64,000 nt of DNA. Source: CAZLMW01 sp964560875 (GTDB lineage Bacteria; Myxococcota_A; UBA9042). Shown piece after piece: positions 8,089-16,083 of this stretch. How positions within the stretch are numbered: the stretch's first letter is position 1; each line of letters opens with the position of its first letter. A model generated the notes under the pieces. It was given only the letters and a program-made list of their open reading frames with translations. It was not told the DNA's origin and ran no database searches. Both the position numbers and the translations under genes were made by a program. The stretch spans positions 1 to 64,000 of the forward strand of contig CAZLMW010000018.1 of assembly GCA_964560875.1 (NCBI GenBank). Direction: 5' to 3'.

Positions 8089-9308
8089 CGGATCGACCTC
8101 GCGTCCAGCGGTTTGAGCTTGCGGCTTTCGCTGTGCTGGCGTCCTTTCACGAGCTCCGCCGCAGGCACCGTGTTGCGGAACGCGTCCCACAGCACAAGCC
8201 CGAGCCCGATGCCCATCACGGCCCCACCGACGCCAAAACCGACATCCTGGTAGCCGGTGAACAGCTCGAATTCCCGGGAGTCGCGGTAGTACCGATCCGC
8301 CTGGACGCTCGCCAGTGCGCCGCTTCCGACGCCGCCAACCCCTGCAGCGAAGGTTGGCCAGCCCACCCAGGATCGCCAGGTCGCCAGTTGTGCTTTGGCT
8401 TTGAGCACGTAGTGGATATGCAGCTCCCGGTCGATCGGGATCTCGATGATCTCCTCGATGGGTTCGTAGCCTCGTCGCTTGATCCGGACACGATGACGAC
8501 CCGGTCGTAGGTCGAACCGTCCGTCGTAGGGGGACACTGCGCGAACCTTCCCGTCGACCTCGATTTTGGCGCGCCGGACGTTGACCCAGATGCGCAGCGC
8601 CGCTCGATCGCGGTGTTTCTGTAGCGTGAACGCCGCGCGGACCTTGCCGTTGGCGGGGACCATCAGGTCCGCGTCGAGTGACTCGTAGCCGGGGAGTTCG
8701 AGACGCACCTTGTAGATGCCGGGTTTGAGCTGAATTCGCAGCGGTGTGGTGCCGAGGGGACGCCCGTCGAGGACACGCGTGACCTGGGCGCCCGGTGGGG
8801 TGCTGCCGATGATGACGCGCGCATTCTGGCGGAAGATGTGCTCATCCATGCGCGACATGAGGCTGCGGACGGCTGCTTCGTTGGGGGCGCTGCGACCGCC
8901 GTTGTCGTTCTTGTACCGTTCGAGGTAGGCCTTGAACTGCTCGCGCGCGTCTGCGTAGCGGCCCAACTTCTCAAAGCACTTGGCGATGTTGAAGAGGAAA
9001 ACGGCGCGACGATCTGCTCCGTAGGCGAGCTGAAATTGTTGGTAGGCGGCTTCGTAGTTGCCAGACCGATACGCGTCGCGGCCGAGATCGGCGTATTGGT
9101 CGGCGCGCACCGCGGCCGCGTTATCGGCTACGGACGCGGGTGGCGGCGTTTGCGTGTAGGCGGCTGGTGCCAAGCCCATTACCAAGCACAGCGCACCGGT
9201 GATGACGCCAGCGCCGCGAGAACGCCACGCGTTACCGACGCAACGGCCTGGGAGCACCCGTGGGCGGGAGAGCTCGGCGGGAATGGTGGTAGGTGATGGG
9301 CGGGTCAT
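8085..9308 (-). CDS. Exported TPR and tandem PEGA domain protein
   Basis: A 407-residue protein. A basic N-terminus and hydrophobic segment (residues about 31-50) form a signal or anchor. Residues about 65-135 are TPR-like helices (YRSGNYEAAYQQFQLAY, KCFEKLGRYADAREQFKAYL). Two PEGA-type beta domains follow: one around GSTPPGAQVTRVLDGRPLGTTP with KPGIYKVRLELPGYES, the second with RAKIEVDGKVRAVSP and RPGRHRVRIKRRGYEP. The C-terminus has Gly-rich hydrophobic segments that could span the membrane. PEGA domains are common in surface and envelope proteins of this lineage. It overlaps both neighbours by four bases, indicating joint function with the anti-sigma and FGE-domain proteins. Confidence 0.83.
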   Translation of the reverse strand: MTRPSPTTIPAELSRPRVLPGRCVGNAWRSRGAGVITGALCLVMGLAPAAYTQTPPPASVADNAAAVRADQYADLGRDAYRSGNYEAAYQQFQLAYGADRRAVFLFNIAKCFEKLGRYADAREQFKAYLERYKNDNGGRSAPNEAAVRSLMSRMDEHIFRQNARVIIGSTPPGAQVTRVLDGRPLGTTPLRIQLKPGIYKVRLELPGYESLDADLMVPANGKVRAAFTLQKHRDRAALRIWVNVRRAKIEVDGKVRAVSPYDGRFDLRPGRHRVRIKRRGYEPIEEIIEIPIDRELHIHYVLKAKAQLATWRSWVGWPTFAAGVGGVGSGALASVQADRYYRDSREFELFTGYQDVGFGVGGAVMGIGLGLVLWDAFRNTVPAAELVKGRQHSESRKLKPLDARSIR

Positions 9309-9817
9309 CGCATGACGGTCGTCGAGACGATCGTCAGCTTACCGCTGTGCGGGATCACGTCCAAAGTCTGGCCACCCGGCGCGACACGACGGGTCATTCG
9401 CGTGCGTGGACGGGGCAGTTCGACCTGGTAGCGGACGCGCTTGACCTTGCCCGAGCCGATCTCGAGGAACGTGATCGCGAAGTCGCCCTTTGACGGCACC
9501 TTCACCACGCCGCGCTGGCCTTTGTTGAGCGTCAACACCTGCGTCGAGATGAGCTTGAACTGGTTGTACTTGCCGTTGAACGGACGCAGCTGGCCGCGCA
9601 TCTTGTCCAGCCGCTTATCGACCACCGGCTTGTCGACCTTGGAAGCTTCGATGAGCGTGACCTTGAAGGACGCCTTGGCTTTCGCCTCGGTCGGGGTCTG
9701 GACCGGGACTGCCTTGGCAGCTGCCGACGCCTCGGGCGGTGTCGCGAATGCAGACGTGCCGACAAAGCACGCCGCAGCGCCGCATACGATCCCGATGATG
9801 AGCCGTTTGCTGATCAT
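9305..9817 (-). CDS. Exported protein of the sigma-factor operon
   Basis: A 170-residue protein with a clean Sec signal peptide (MISKRLIIGIVCGAAACFVGTSAFA). The mature part looks like one beta-sandwich, with strands FKLISTQVLTLNKGQ, VVKVPSKGDFAITFLEI and KVKRVRYQVELP. I do not recognise the family. It lies between the anti-sigma factor gene and the PEGA-protein gene with four-base overlaps on both sides (9305-9308 and 9814-9817), so its dosage is tied to theirs. A role as a periplasmic partner of the anti-sigma factor is inference from position only. Confidence 0.75.
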   Translation of the reverse strand: MISKRLIIGIVCGAAACFVGTSAFATPPEASAAAKAVPVQTPTEAKAKASFKVTLIEASKVDKPVVDKRLDKMRGQLRPFNGKYNQFKLISTQVLTLNKGQRGVVKVPSKGDFAITFLEIGSGKVKRVRYQVELPRPRTRMTRRVAPGGQTLDVIPHSGKLTIVSTTVMR

Positions 9818-10635
9818 CCAGCGCCCTCTCCAGCCTCAATATGCCAGATGATGACGGCCTCGCCCGGTTTCTCGCCGCCTTCAAAGATTACGGTGCCGCC
9901 GTCGGACTCCATCTCCTCGATGATGACCTCGGGTTCGCCGTCCGCAGGAGCCGTCACCGCGGACGGAACCGCCGAGTCACCGTGCGAACCAGCTGTCATT
10001 TGCGGTCGCTCGACGTGCACAGCTTCGTCGCCCCCGAACTGACGCAGCCCGATCGCGACCAGCAATGCAGCCGCGACGAGCCCGGTCGCCATGACCGTTT
10101 TGCCAAAGCCGAGATCGGCCAGCCAGGCGCTGAGGGCCGGGAACATCTTCGCTCTTGCTGGCACCGGTGCGCGGGCTTGGACCGGCAGCTTGCGCATCAC
10201 GCGGCCGCGAATCATCGACAGGTCCGCGGTGGTGTTGTCGCGCATGATCTCGCCATGCAGCGCGTTCTTGGCGAGCTTGAGATCGTGCACCCAGTTGCGT
10301 GCCGCATCCGAACTCGCGAGCACAGAATCGATGTCGGCGGTCGCTGTTTGGGCGTCGCTCAACTCGCCATCGGCGAACGCCATCAACTGCACGGCCAGCG
10401 TCTGTTCTTCGGTTCGTGCGGTGACGTCGGTGAGGTCGAGCTGCAGCGGCGCATCCATGACACCGACACGCATCGCCTGGCCCGTCGCGCCAAAGCCGCC
10501 CACAATCGCGCGCGCTTGCTCGTATTCAGCCAACAACGCCTCGACCTGGGCCCGCTCTTCCGCGGTGTCCAGTTCGTCATCGGCATGCGCCATGAGCAGC
10601 ATCATCTGCTCATCGGTCAATCGCTTCTCGGCCAT
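9814..10635 (-). CDS. Membrane anti-sigma factor with duplicated N-terminal motif
   Basis: A 273-residue single-pass protein directly downstream of the ECF sigma gene. The cytoplasmic half contains two similar segments, LMAHADDEL (14-22) and LMAFADGEL (84-92), each followed by a helix ending in Ala-Arg, as in anti-sigma domains; two copies are unusual. No HxxxCxxC zinc motif is present. One membrane helix (about 181-197) precedes an acidic periplasmic tail of about 75 residues (VIIEEMESDGG). The start ATG 10635 has GGGAGG five bases upstream; a GTG at 10653 would overlap that ribosome binding site. Sequestering the sigma factor at the membrane is inferred from architecture and gene order. Confidence 0.82.
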   Translation of the reverse strand: MAEKRLTDEQMMLLMAHADDELDTAEERAQVEALLAEYEQARAIVGGFGATGQAMRVGVMDAPLQLDLTDVTARTEEQTLAVQLMAFADGELSDAQTATADIDSVLASSDAARNWVHDLKLAKNALHGEIMRDNTTADLSMIRGRVMRKLPVQARAPVPARAKMFPALSAWLADLGFGKTVMATGLVAAALLVAIGLRQFGGDEAVHVERPQMTAGSHGDSAVPSAVTAPADGEPEVIIEEMESDGGTVIFEGGEKPGEAVIIWHIEAGEGAG

Positions 10636-10674
10636 GATCGCCTCCCGCTGCACCTGGCCAACCCGTGGGTCGGC

Positions 10675-11277
10675 TCAGCGCCGCAGCGCCTCCTCGCGGT
10701 ATTCCTGCAGCTGGGCCTGCAGTTTTTTCCGCGCGTAGAAGAGCCTGCTCATGACGGTGCCCTTGGGAATGCCGAGCTCTTCGGCAATCTCTTTATACGA
10801 GTAGCCGTGGACGTCGCACAGCAGCACGCACTGCCGATGCGATTCAGGCAGCGTCTCGAGCGCCGAACTGAGCGCCTTACCCATCCGATCCAGCTCGGCT
10901 TCCCGCAGAGGAGAGGTGCGCCCGAAAGTGCTCATCGAAGGCGTCTTGCCCTCCCCGAGCGAATCGGTCGTCATCACGCGATCGTCGATCTCACCGGCCC
11001 GCCGCGTCTTCTTGCGGCGAATGCGGTCGATCGAACCGTTCGCGGCGATGCGGCATACCCACGCCTTGAAATTGCTGCCCAGCTGGAACGAATCCAGCTT
11101 GGTAAACGCTTTCAAGAATGTGTCCTGGACCAGGTCCATCGCATCAGCCTCGTTGCGCAGGTGCGACATACAGATGTTGAACACCACGCGCTTGTGCAAA
11201 TCCACGAGCTCGCCAAACGCGGCCCGGTCGCCTGCGCGCGCCTGTTCAACCAGTTGATTGACACGCTCGTCGCTCAC
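10675..11277 (-). CDS. ECF-type RNA polymerase sigma factor
   Basis: A 200-residue sigma-70 family factor. Region 2 is seen in AFGELVDLHKRVVFNICMSH, EADAMDLVQDTFLKAFTKLD and the -10 recognition helix FKAWVCRIAANGSIDRIRRKK. A linker of about 40 residues (about 94-133) separates it from region 4, whose helix-turn-helix reads GYSYKEIAEELGIPKGTVMSRLFYARKKL. Length and the lack of region 1 place it in the extracytoplasmic function class. The anti-sigma gene starts 39 bases downstream, and three envelope genes follow. I found no convincing autoregulated ECF promoter in the 91 bases upstream. Confidence 0.93.
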   Translation of the reverse strand: MSDERVNQLVEQARAGDRAAFGELVDLHKRVVFNICMSHLRNEADAMDLVQDTFLKAFTKLDSFQLGSNFKAWVCRIAANGSIDRIRRKKTRRAGEIDDRVMTTDSLGEGKTPSMSTFGRTSPLREAELDRMGKALSSALETLPESHRQCVLLCDVHGYSYKEIAEELGIPKGTVMSRLFYARKKLQAQLQEYREEALRR

Positions 11278-11368
11278 GGCCGCTCCGCGCCCCGTCCCCC
11301 GAACAACGGACGACGGTAGCGCCTATTCAGATCATCTGCTGCGCGCATTCAACCACAGCTCGTGGGCA

Positions 11369-12628
11369 TCAGGACAGTTCAGCGAGCAACAATGCGGGGC
11401 TCTCAAGCAAGTCCTTGACCGCCTGCACGAATGCGGCGCCGACGTGTCCGTCGATCAGCCGGTGATCGAAGGAGCAGGACATGTACATGCGGTCACGGAT
11501 GACGATCTCGCCGTCGATCACGACCGGGCGCTTTTCGATCTTGTGCAGACCGAGGATCGCCGTCTCCGGCGGGTTGATAATCGGCGTCGCGAACATGCCG
11601 CCGAGCTTGCCCAGGCTGGTGATCGTGAACGTCGAGCCCGACAGCTGACCGAGCGACAGCTTGTTGGTGCGGGCACCTTCGCCGAGCGCGTTGAGCTCAT
11701 CCACCAGCGAGCGCATGTTCTTGCGATCGACGTTGAAGACCACGGGCACCATCAAGCCGGCGTCGGTCGCAGCAGCGATGCCGAGGTGGTAGCTCCGCTT
11801 CACGACGATCTCGCCCTTGGCGTAGTCCACGTGGGCGTTGAGGTATTCGAACTCTTCGCGTTTGAGCACCGAACAAACGGCCTTCATGACAAAGGGCAGG
11901 AACGTGGCCTTGAGGCCGGCGGTGCGCAGCGCGTTCTTGAGCTCGACGATCGCCGTGAAGTCGACCTCATCGACGTAGGTGAAGTGCGCCGCTGTGTCCT
12001 TGGACATGCGCATCGTTTCGCTGATCTTGCGGCGCATTCCCTTGAGCTTGCGGACCTCGTCTTCGGCCGCGGCACCAAGCGGCGCCGATGGTGCGGCTGG
12101 CTTGGTCTTCGCGACGCCGTGGGCCCAGCGCTGCACGTCTTCTTTCGTGACGCGGCCGTGTTCGCCCGTGCCCTCGATCGCCGTGATATCGACGCCGAGC
12201 GTGCGCGCGAGTTTGCGTGTAGCTGGGGTGGCGCGGACCCGTTTGCCAGAAGGCGCGACCGGCGGGGTGATCGCAGCGACGACAGGCGCGACGGGGGCGG
12301 CTGCAGCTGGCGCGGATGCAGCTTGTGCCGGTGCGGCTGGAGCAGATTCGACCGGCGCGGGTGCGGGTGCCGCTGCGCCGTCGCCACCGGAAACCGCGAT
12401 TGTGAGCACGACGCCACCGACGGGGACGATGTCGCCCTCCTCGAAGAAGCGCTTGGTCACCTTGCCCTGCTTGGGCGACGGGATGACAGCCGAGACCTTG
12501 TCGGTCAGGACCTCGAACAGCGGCGTATCCTCCTGCACCGCCTCCCCTTCATCGACCAGCCAACTGACCAGCTCGCCCTCGACCACACCTTCGCCGATGT
12601 CGGGCAGCTTGAACTCGAAAACACTCAT
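11369..12628 (-). CDS. Dihydrolipoamide acyltransferase, E2 of 2-oxoacid dehydrogenase
   Basis: A 419-residue E2 subunit that carries acyl groups on lipoyl-lysine and transfers them to CoA. Domains in order: a lipoyl domain with Lys44 in LTDKVSAVIPSP, an Ala/Pro linker of about 50 residues, the E1/E3-binding domain (RATPATRKLARTLG through GRVTKEDV), and a C-terminal catalytic domain ending SFDHRLIDGH with His389 and Asp393. The context of E1-alpha and E1-beta immediately upstream indicates a branched-chain or pyruvate-type complex. No E3 gene is in the window. A single lipoyl domain and the E1 sequence style favour the branched-chain (Bkd) type, but substrate cannot be fixed from sequence. 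Confidence 0.92.
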   Translation of the reverse strand: MSVFEFKLPDIGEGVVEGELVSWLVDEGEAVQEDTPLFEVLTDKVSAVIPSPKQGKVTKRFFEEGDIVPVGGVVLTIAVSGGDGAAAPAPAPVESAPAAPAQAASAPAAAAPVAPVVAAITPPVAPSGKRVRATPATRKLARTLGVDITAIEGTGEHGRVTKEDVQRWAHGVAKTKPAAPSAPLGAAAEDEVRKLKGMRRKISETMRMSKDTAAHFTYVDEVDFTAIVELKNALRTAGLKATFLPFVMKAVCSVLKREEFEYLNAHVDYAKGEIVVKRSYHLGIAAATDAGLMVPVVFNVDRKNMRSLVDELNALGEGARTNKLSLGQLSGSTFTITSLGKLGGMFATPIINPPETAILGLHKIEKRPVVIDGEIVIRDRMYMSCSFDHRLIDGHVGAAFVQAVKDLLESPALLLAELS

Positions 12629-12664
12629 AACGGCAATTCCAGCGTTGATTCGGGACGACGCCGA

Positions 12665-13684
12665 TCAGGCGTACGTTGCGACGGTGCGCAGCGCGTTGAG
12701 CACGCGGCCGGCGTCGGGTAGGTAGGCAAACTCGAGCGTGTAGGGGAAGGGCGTGTCGTAGCCGGTGACGCGTTGCACGGGCGCCTCCAGCCAATCGAAA
12801 CAGTGCTCGGTGACGACCGACACCATCTCCGCCGCGTAACCGCACATGCGCGGGGCTTCGTTGGCTACGACGACACGGCCGGTCTTGCGCCCGGACTCGA
12901 CGATCGCCTCGAGGTCGTAGGGCAGCAGCGAGCGCAGATCGACGAGCTCGACGTCGATGCCCTCTTCGGCGGCCTTGGCGGCGGCTTCTTCGCAGGTGTG
13001 CACCATTGCGCCGTAGGTAATGACGGTGACGGGAGTGCCCTGACCTGTGAGCTCCCGGGCGATCGCGGCTTTGCCAATCGGCACCTTGTAAGGCGCTTCG
13101 GGAACCTCGCCCTTGGCGTGCGTGCCCCAGTTCTTGCCGTGGCGTGGACCGCGGTAGATGCGCTTGGGCTCGAGAACCATCACCGGATCGGGCGACTCGA
13201 TCGCGCTCAGCAACAGCCCCTTGGCGTCGTACGGGTTGGATGGCGTGACCACCACCAGGCCAGCGTGATGGCAAAACAGCGATTCGGGTGACTGGCTGTG
13301 GTAGTGGCCGCCGCGAATGCCGCCGCCATAAGGTGTGCGAATGACGATCGGGCACGGGTACTCGCCGCCGCTGCGGTAGCGGTACTTGGCGAGCTCATTC
13401 ACGATCTGGTCATAGGCTGGGAAGATGAAGTCGGCGAACTGGATCTCCGCGATCGCCTTGACGCCGTACAGCCCCATGCCGATCGCGGTGCCGATGATGC
13501 CGGCTTCAGCGAGCGGCGTGTCGATCACGCGGTCCTCGCCGAACTTATCCTGCAAACCAACGGTCGCGCGGAAGACGCCGCCGAATTTGCCGACGTCCTC
13601 ACCGAGGAGCACGGTCGCGTCGTCTTCGCCCATCGCGTGGTGAAGCGCGTCGTTGACCGCTTGGATGATGTTCATCGTCGCCAT
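12665..13684 (-). CDS. 2-oxoacid dehydrogenase E1 component, beta subunit
   Basis: A 339-residue transketolase-like beta subunit of the thiamine-diphosphate-dependent E1. Recognisable segments are VLLGEDVGKFGGVFRAT, the TPLAEAGIIGTAIGMGLYG motif, EIQFADFIFPAYDQIVNE, and PYGGGIRGGHYHSQSPE. The start is ATG 13684, ten bases after the E1-alpha stop; an upstream in-frame extension overlaps E1-alpha and is not plausible. It pairs with the alpha subunit encoded immediately before and passes the acyl group to the E2 encoded 36 bases after it. Confidence 0.93.
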   Translation of the reverse strand: MATMNIIQAVNDALHHAMGEDDATVLLGEDVGKFGGVFRATVGLQDKFGEDRVIDTPLAEAGIIGTAIGMGLYGVKAIAEIQFADFIFPAYDQIVNELAKYRYRSGGEYPCPIVIRTPYGGGIRGGHYHSQSPESLFCHHAGLVVVTPSNPYDAKGLLLSAIESPDPVMVLEPKRIYRGPRHGKNWGTHAKGEVPEAPYKVPIGKAAIARELTGQGTPVTVITYGAMVHTCEEAAAKAAEEGIDVELVDLRSLLPYDLEAIVESGRKTGRVVVANEAPRMCGYAAEMVSVVTEHCFDWLEAPVQRVTGYDTPFPYTLEFAYLPDAGRVLNALRTVATYA

Positions 13685-13694
13685 GTCGTAGTCC

Positions 13695-14882
13695 TCAGCT
13701 CTTGGGCTCATAGTCGGCGTGGCCGGACGCGAGGTGAGCGACGAGCTCGGCCTTCTGCGTGACGAGATGCGGCGGCAGCTCGGCGAAGACGTCGTTGAAG
13801 AGCTCATCGATCGATGGATGGGGCTTGCTTTCCGCGACCGTGAGGGCGGCGAGGATCCGCTTGCCGGCGGTCTCCGTGCTGGCTTTTTCGCGGTCCTCGT
13901 CCCACAGCTTCTTGCCTTCGAGGTAGGCGCGCAGGCGAATCAGCGGATCTTTGGCGGCCCATTCGGCCTCTTCCTCGCGGCTCCGGTAGCCCTTGGGATC
14001 GTCGGACGTGGAGTGCGCGGCCAGCCGGTAGGTCTTGGCTTCGATGAGCGTTGGACCGTTGCCAGCGCGCGCCCAGTCCGCCGCGTCTCGCACCGCCTTG
14101 ATGACGCCGAGCAGGTCGTTGCCGTCCACGAGCTGGCCGCGAATGCCGTAGCCGTGGGCGCGCAGGACGATGTCTTCTACCGCGGTTGTCTTATGCAGCG
14201 GCGTGCTGATCGCGTAGCGGTTGTTGCGGCAGAAGAAGATCGCTGGCGCCTTCCAAACGCCGGCAAAGTTGAGACCGACATGGAAATCGCCCTCGCTGCT
14301 GGTGCCTTCGCCGAAGAAGCAGCAGGCCACGCTGTCGGTTCCGCGGACCTTCATGGCGTATGCGGTTCCCGCGCACTGCGGAATCTGCGTGCCCACGGGC
14401 GAGGAGATCGACACGACGTTTTGAGCGCGCGCGGTCCAGTGCACGGGCATCTGGCGACCTTTCACCGGGTCGTCGACGTTGCCGACCATGTTGTCGATCC
14501 ACGCCTGGAACGGCATCCCCCGCCACAGGGCGACGCCGGGCTCGCGGTAAGCCGGGAACATCCAATCGTCTTCGCGCAGGGCGTAGGCGGGGGCGTAGCT
14601 GCAGACCTCTTCACCGGTGCAGGCCAGGTAGAAACCGAGCCGTCCCTGGCGCTGCATCTTGATCATCCGATCGTCGTACGCGCGCTGGGCAAGCATCGCC
14701 TCGTACAGCGCGACAACGTCGGCATCGGGGATTGTTTCGGCGAATTCGTGGTCGACGATGCGGCCGTCGGGAGCCATGACTTGGAGCATCGTCGTGTCGA
14801 CGGGCGGCGCGGACTTGGCCGGTGCGGCCCCGGTGGCTGATTTGCCGTTGGACTTGAATGGTGCGGCTTGAGCGGAGGCCAT
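13695..14882 (-). CDS. 2-oxoacid dehydrogenase E1 component, alpha subunit
   Basis: A 395-residue subunit carrying the thiamine diphosphate motif. The region FFGEGTSSEGDFHVGLNFA through FFCRNN is the GDG...NN signature with Glu at the middle position. It continues with RYAISTPLHKTT and the phosphorylation-loop-like YRLAAHSTSDDPKGYR. A 30-residue Ala/Pro-rich N-terminal extension precedes the domain. It is first in the E1-alpha/E1-beta/E2 operon. In this bacterial group such complexes feed isobutyryl-, isovaleryl- and methylbutyryl-CoA into branched fatty acids. A second, unlinked E1-alpha occurs at 25424. Confidence 0.92.
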   Translation of the reverse strand: MASAQAAPFKSNGKSATGAAPAKSAPPVDTTMLQVMAPDGRIVDHEFAETIPDADVVALYEAMLAQRAYDDRMIKMQRQGRLGFYLACTGEEVCSYAPAYALREDDWMFPAYREPGVALWRGMPFQAWIDNMVGNVDDPVKGRQMPVHWTARAQNVVSISSPVGTQIPQCAGTAYAMKVRGTDSVACCFFGEGTSSEGDFHVGLNFAGVWKAPAIFFCRNNRYAISTPLHKTTAVEDIVLRAHGYGIRGQLVDGNDLLGVIKAVRDAADWARAGNGPTLIEAKTYRLAAHSTSDDPKGYRSREEEAEWAAKDPLIRLRAYLEGKKLWDEDREKASTETAGKRILAALTVAESKPHPSIDELFNDVFAELPPHLVTQKAELVAHLASGHADYEPKS

Positions 14883-15003
14883 GGGACACCTCGTCGCGGC
14901 TGGGCTGATGCCGAGGGCATAGCGGAGACCGGCGGAGCGGAGGGGATAGACCCCGGTCGAACCTGGTGCGACCTGGTGGCCTTCGAGCGGGCCGGGTCAT
15001 ATC

Positions 15004-16083
15004 ATGCGCGCCATGGTCGCTCAACCCGAACACACCCCCACTGGCCTTGCGTCCACGAGTCAGACACTACGCGCGGTCGGCTCCGTCGCGGTCGTTTTAC
15101 CCAGCTCGCCGCCGCATCGTGCCGGCCATCTGCACGATGGTTTGGACGTGCTCCGCAAGCTCGGCGTCGATGCGCGGCCCCCCGTCGATCGCGCCGACCA
15201 CGCCCTGCCACACCTCGCTGGTAACGACGCTCTGCGAGCTCGTGAACTGGCCGCGGCTTTGTCGGCCGCCGACGTTGACGCTGTCTGGTGTGGTCGCGGC
15301 GGAAGCGGCGCGCTGCGGACGCTTCATGTCCTCGCCGGCGCGCAATCCTGGGCGAATCAGACGGCAGGCTCCTCGACCCCACGCCTCGTCGCGCTCGACG
15401 ATGCTGCGGCATCCTTCGCCGCGATCGACCCCAGCCGCCGCGATATCCCGCTGGTCGGGCTAAGCGACGCGACCGCGCTGCTGCTGGCCAGGGCGTTTGG
15501 AGATGTTGCTGGCGTGGCCATCCACGGACCGGTGGTGACGCAACTGCCCAAGCTCGACGCTGGATCTGCCGACGCCTTGGCGACCTGGCTCAGGGCCCCG
15601 GATCGCTTACCCGTCCTGATCGCCGAAGATGACGAAACGGCCGGCGTTGGCATGGTCGGTGGGCAGGCGGAAGGCCGGCTCGTCGCGGGCAACCTGTCGA
15701 TGCTGGCGTCGTGCGCCGGTACGCCCGAGTCAATCGATACCGACGGCGCGATCCTCGTCATCGAAGAGGTCGCAGAGCCGGCCTACCGAATCGATCGCAT
15801 GATCGCCCAGCTCAAGCGCGCGGGCTGCCTCGATGGACTGGCCGGGCTGGCGTGGGGGACGTTTACGGACTGCCCGCGACCAGACCTTGTCGCCGACTGC
15901 CTCGCCGATTGGTCGACCATGCTGGGCGTGCCCACCGCGGGCTCGTTTCCGATCGGACACGGTGTGCGCTGTCGCCCCGTCGCGCTTGGATTGCGCTACC
16001 GGCTTCGCGCCGACGACGGGGTGCTCGAGCCGCTGCAGACCGTATCGCAATGGCTGGCCGACACCTCACCGCAACGTCGATGA
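15004..16083 (+). CDS. S66 family LD-carboxypeptidase (muramoyltetrapeptide carboxypeptidase-like)
   Basis: A 359-residue serine peptidase of the LdcA/MccF family, which trims the terminal D-Ala from murein tetrapeptides or cleaves related amides. The nucleophile Ser154 lies in VGLSDATALLL, the catalytic Glu in ILVIEEVAEPAYRIDR, and the His in FPIGHGVRCRP. The CGRGGSGALR loop replaces the common RGGYG motif. No signal peptide is seen, fitting a cytoplasmic recycling enzyme. Start ATG 15004 is chosen; ATG 15013 is equally possible. The stop overlaps the start of the next serine hydrolase by four bases. Confidence 0.85.
   Translation: MRAMVAQPEHTPTGLASTSQTLRAVGSVAVVLPSSPPHRAGHLHDGLDVLRKLGVDARPPVDRADHALPHLAGNDALRARELAAALSAADVDAVWCGRGGSGALRTLHVLAGAQSWANQTAGSSTPRLVALDDAAASFAAIDPSRRDIPLVGLSDATALLLARAFGDVAGVAIHGPVVTQLPKLDAGSADALATWLRAPDRLPVLIAEDDETAGVGMVGGQAEGRLVAGNLSMLASCAGTPESIDTDGAILVIEEVAEPAYRIDRMIAQLKRAGCLDGLAGLAWGTFTDCPRPDLVADCLADWSTMLGVPTAGSFPIGHGVRCRPVALGLRYRLRADDGVLEPLQTVSQWLADTSPQRR

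Noticed and set aside
9841..11319. Long plus-strand open frame opposite sigma and anti-sigma genes
   Set aside because: High GC third positions create antisense frames; it crosses the boundary of two real genes and has no motif.
11258..12721. Plus-strand open frame opposite E2
   Set aside because: Antisense shadow of a full-length E2 with all catalytic residues.
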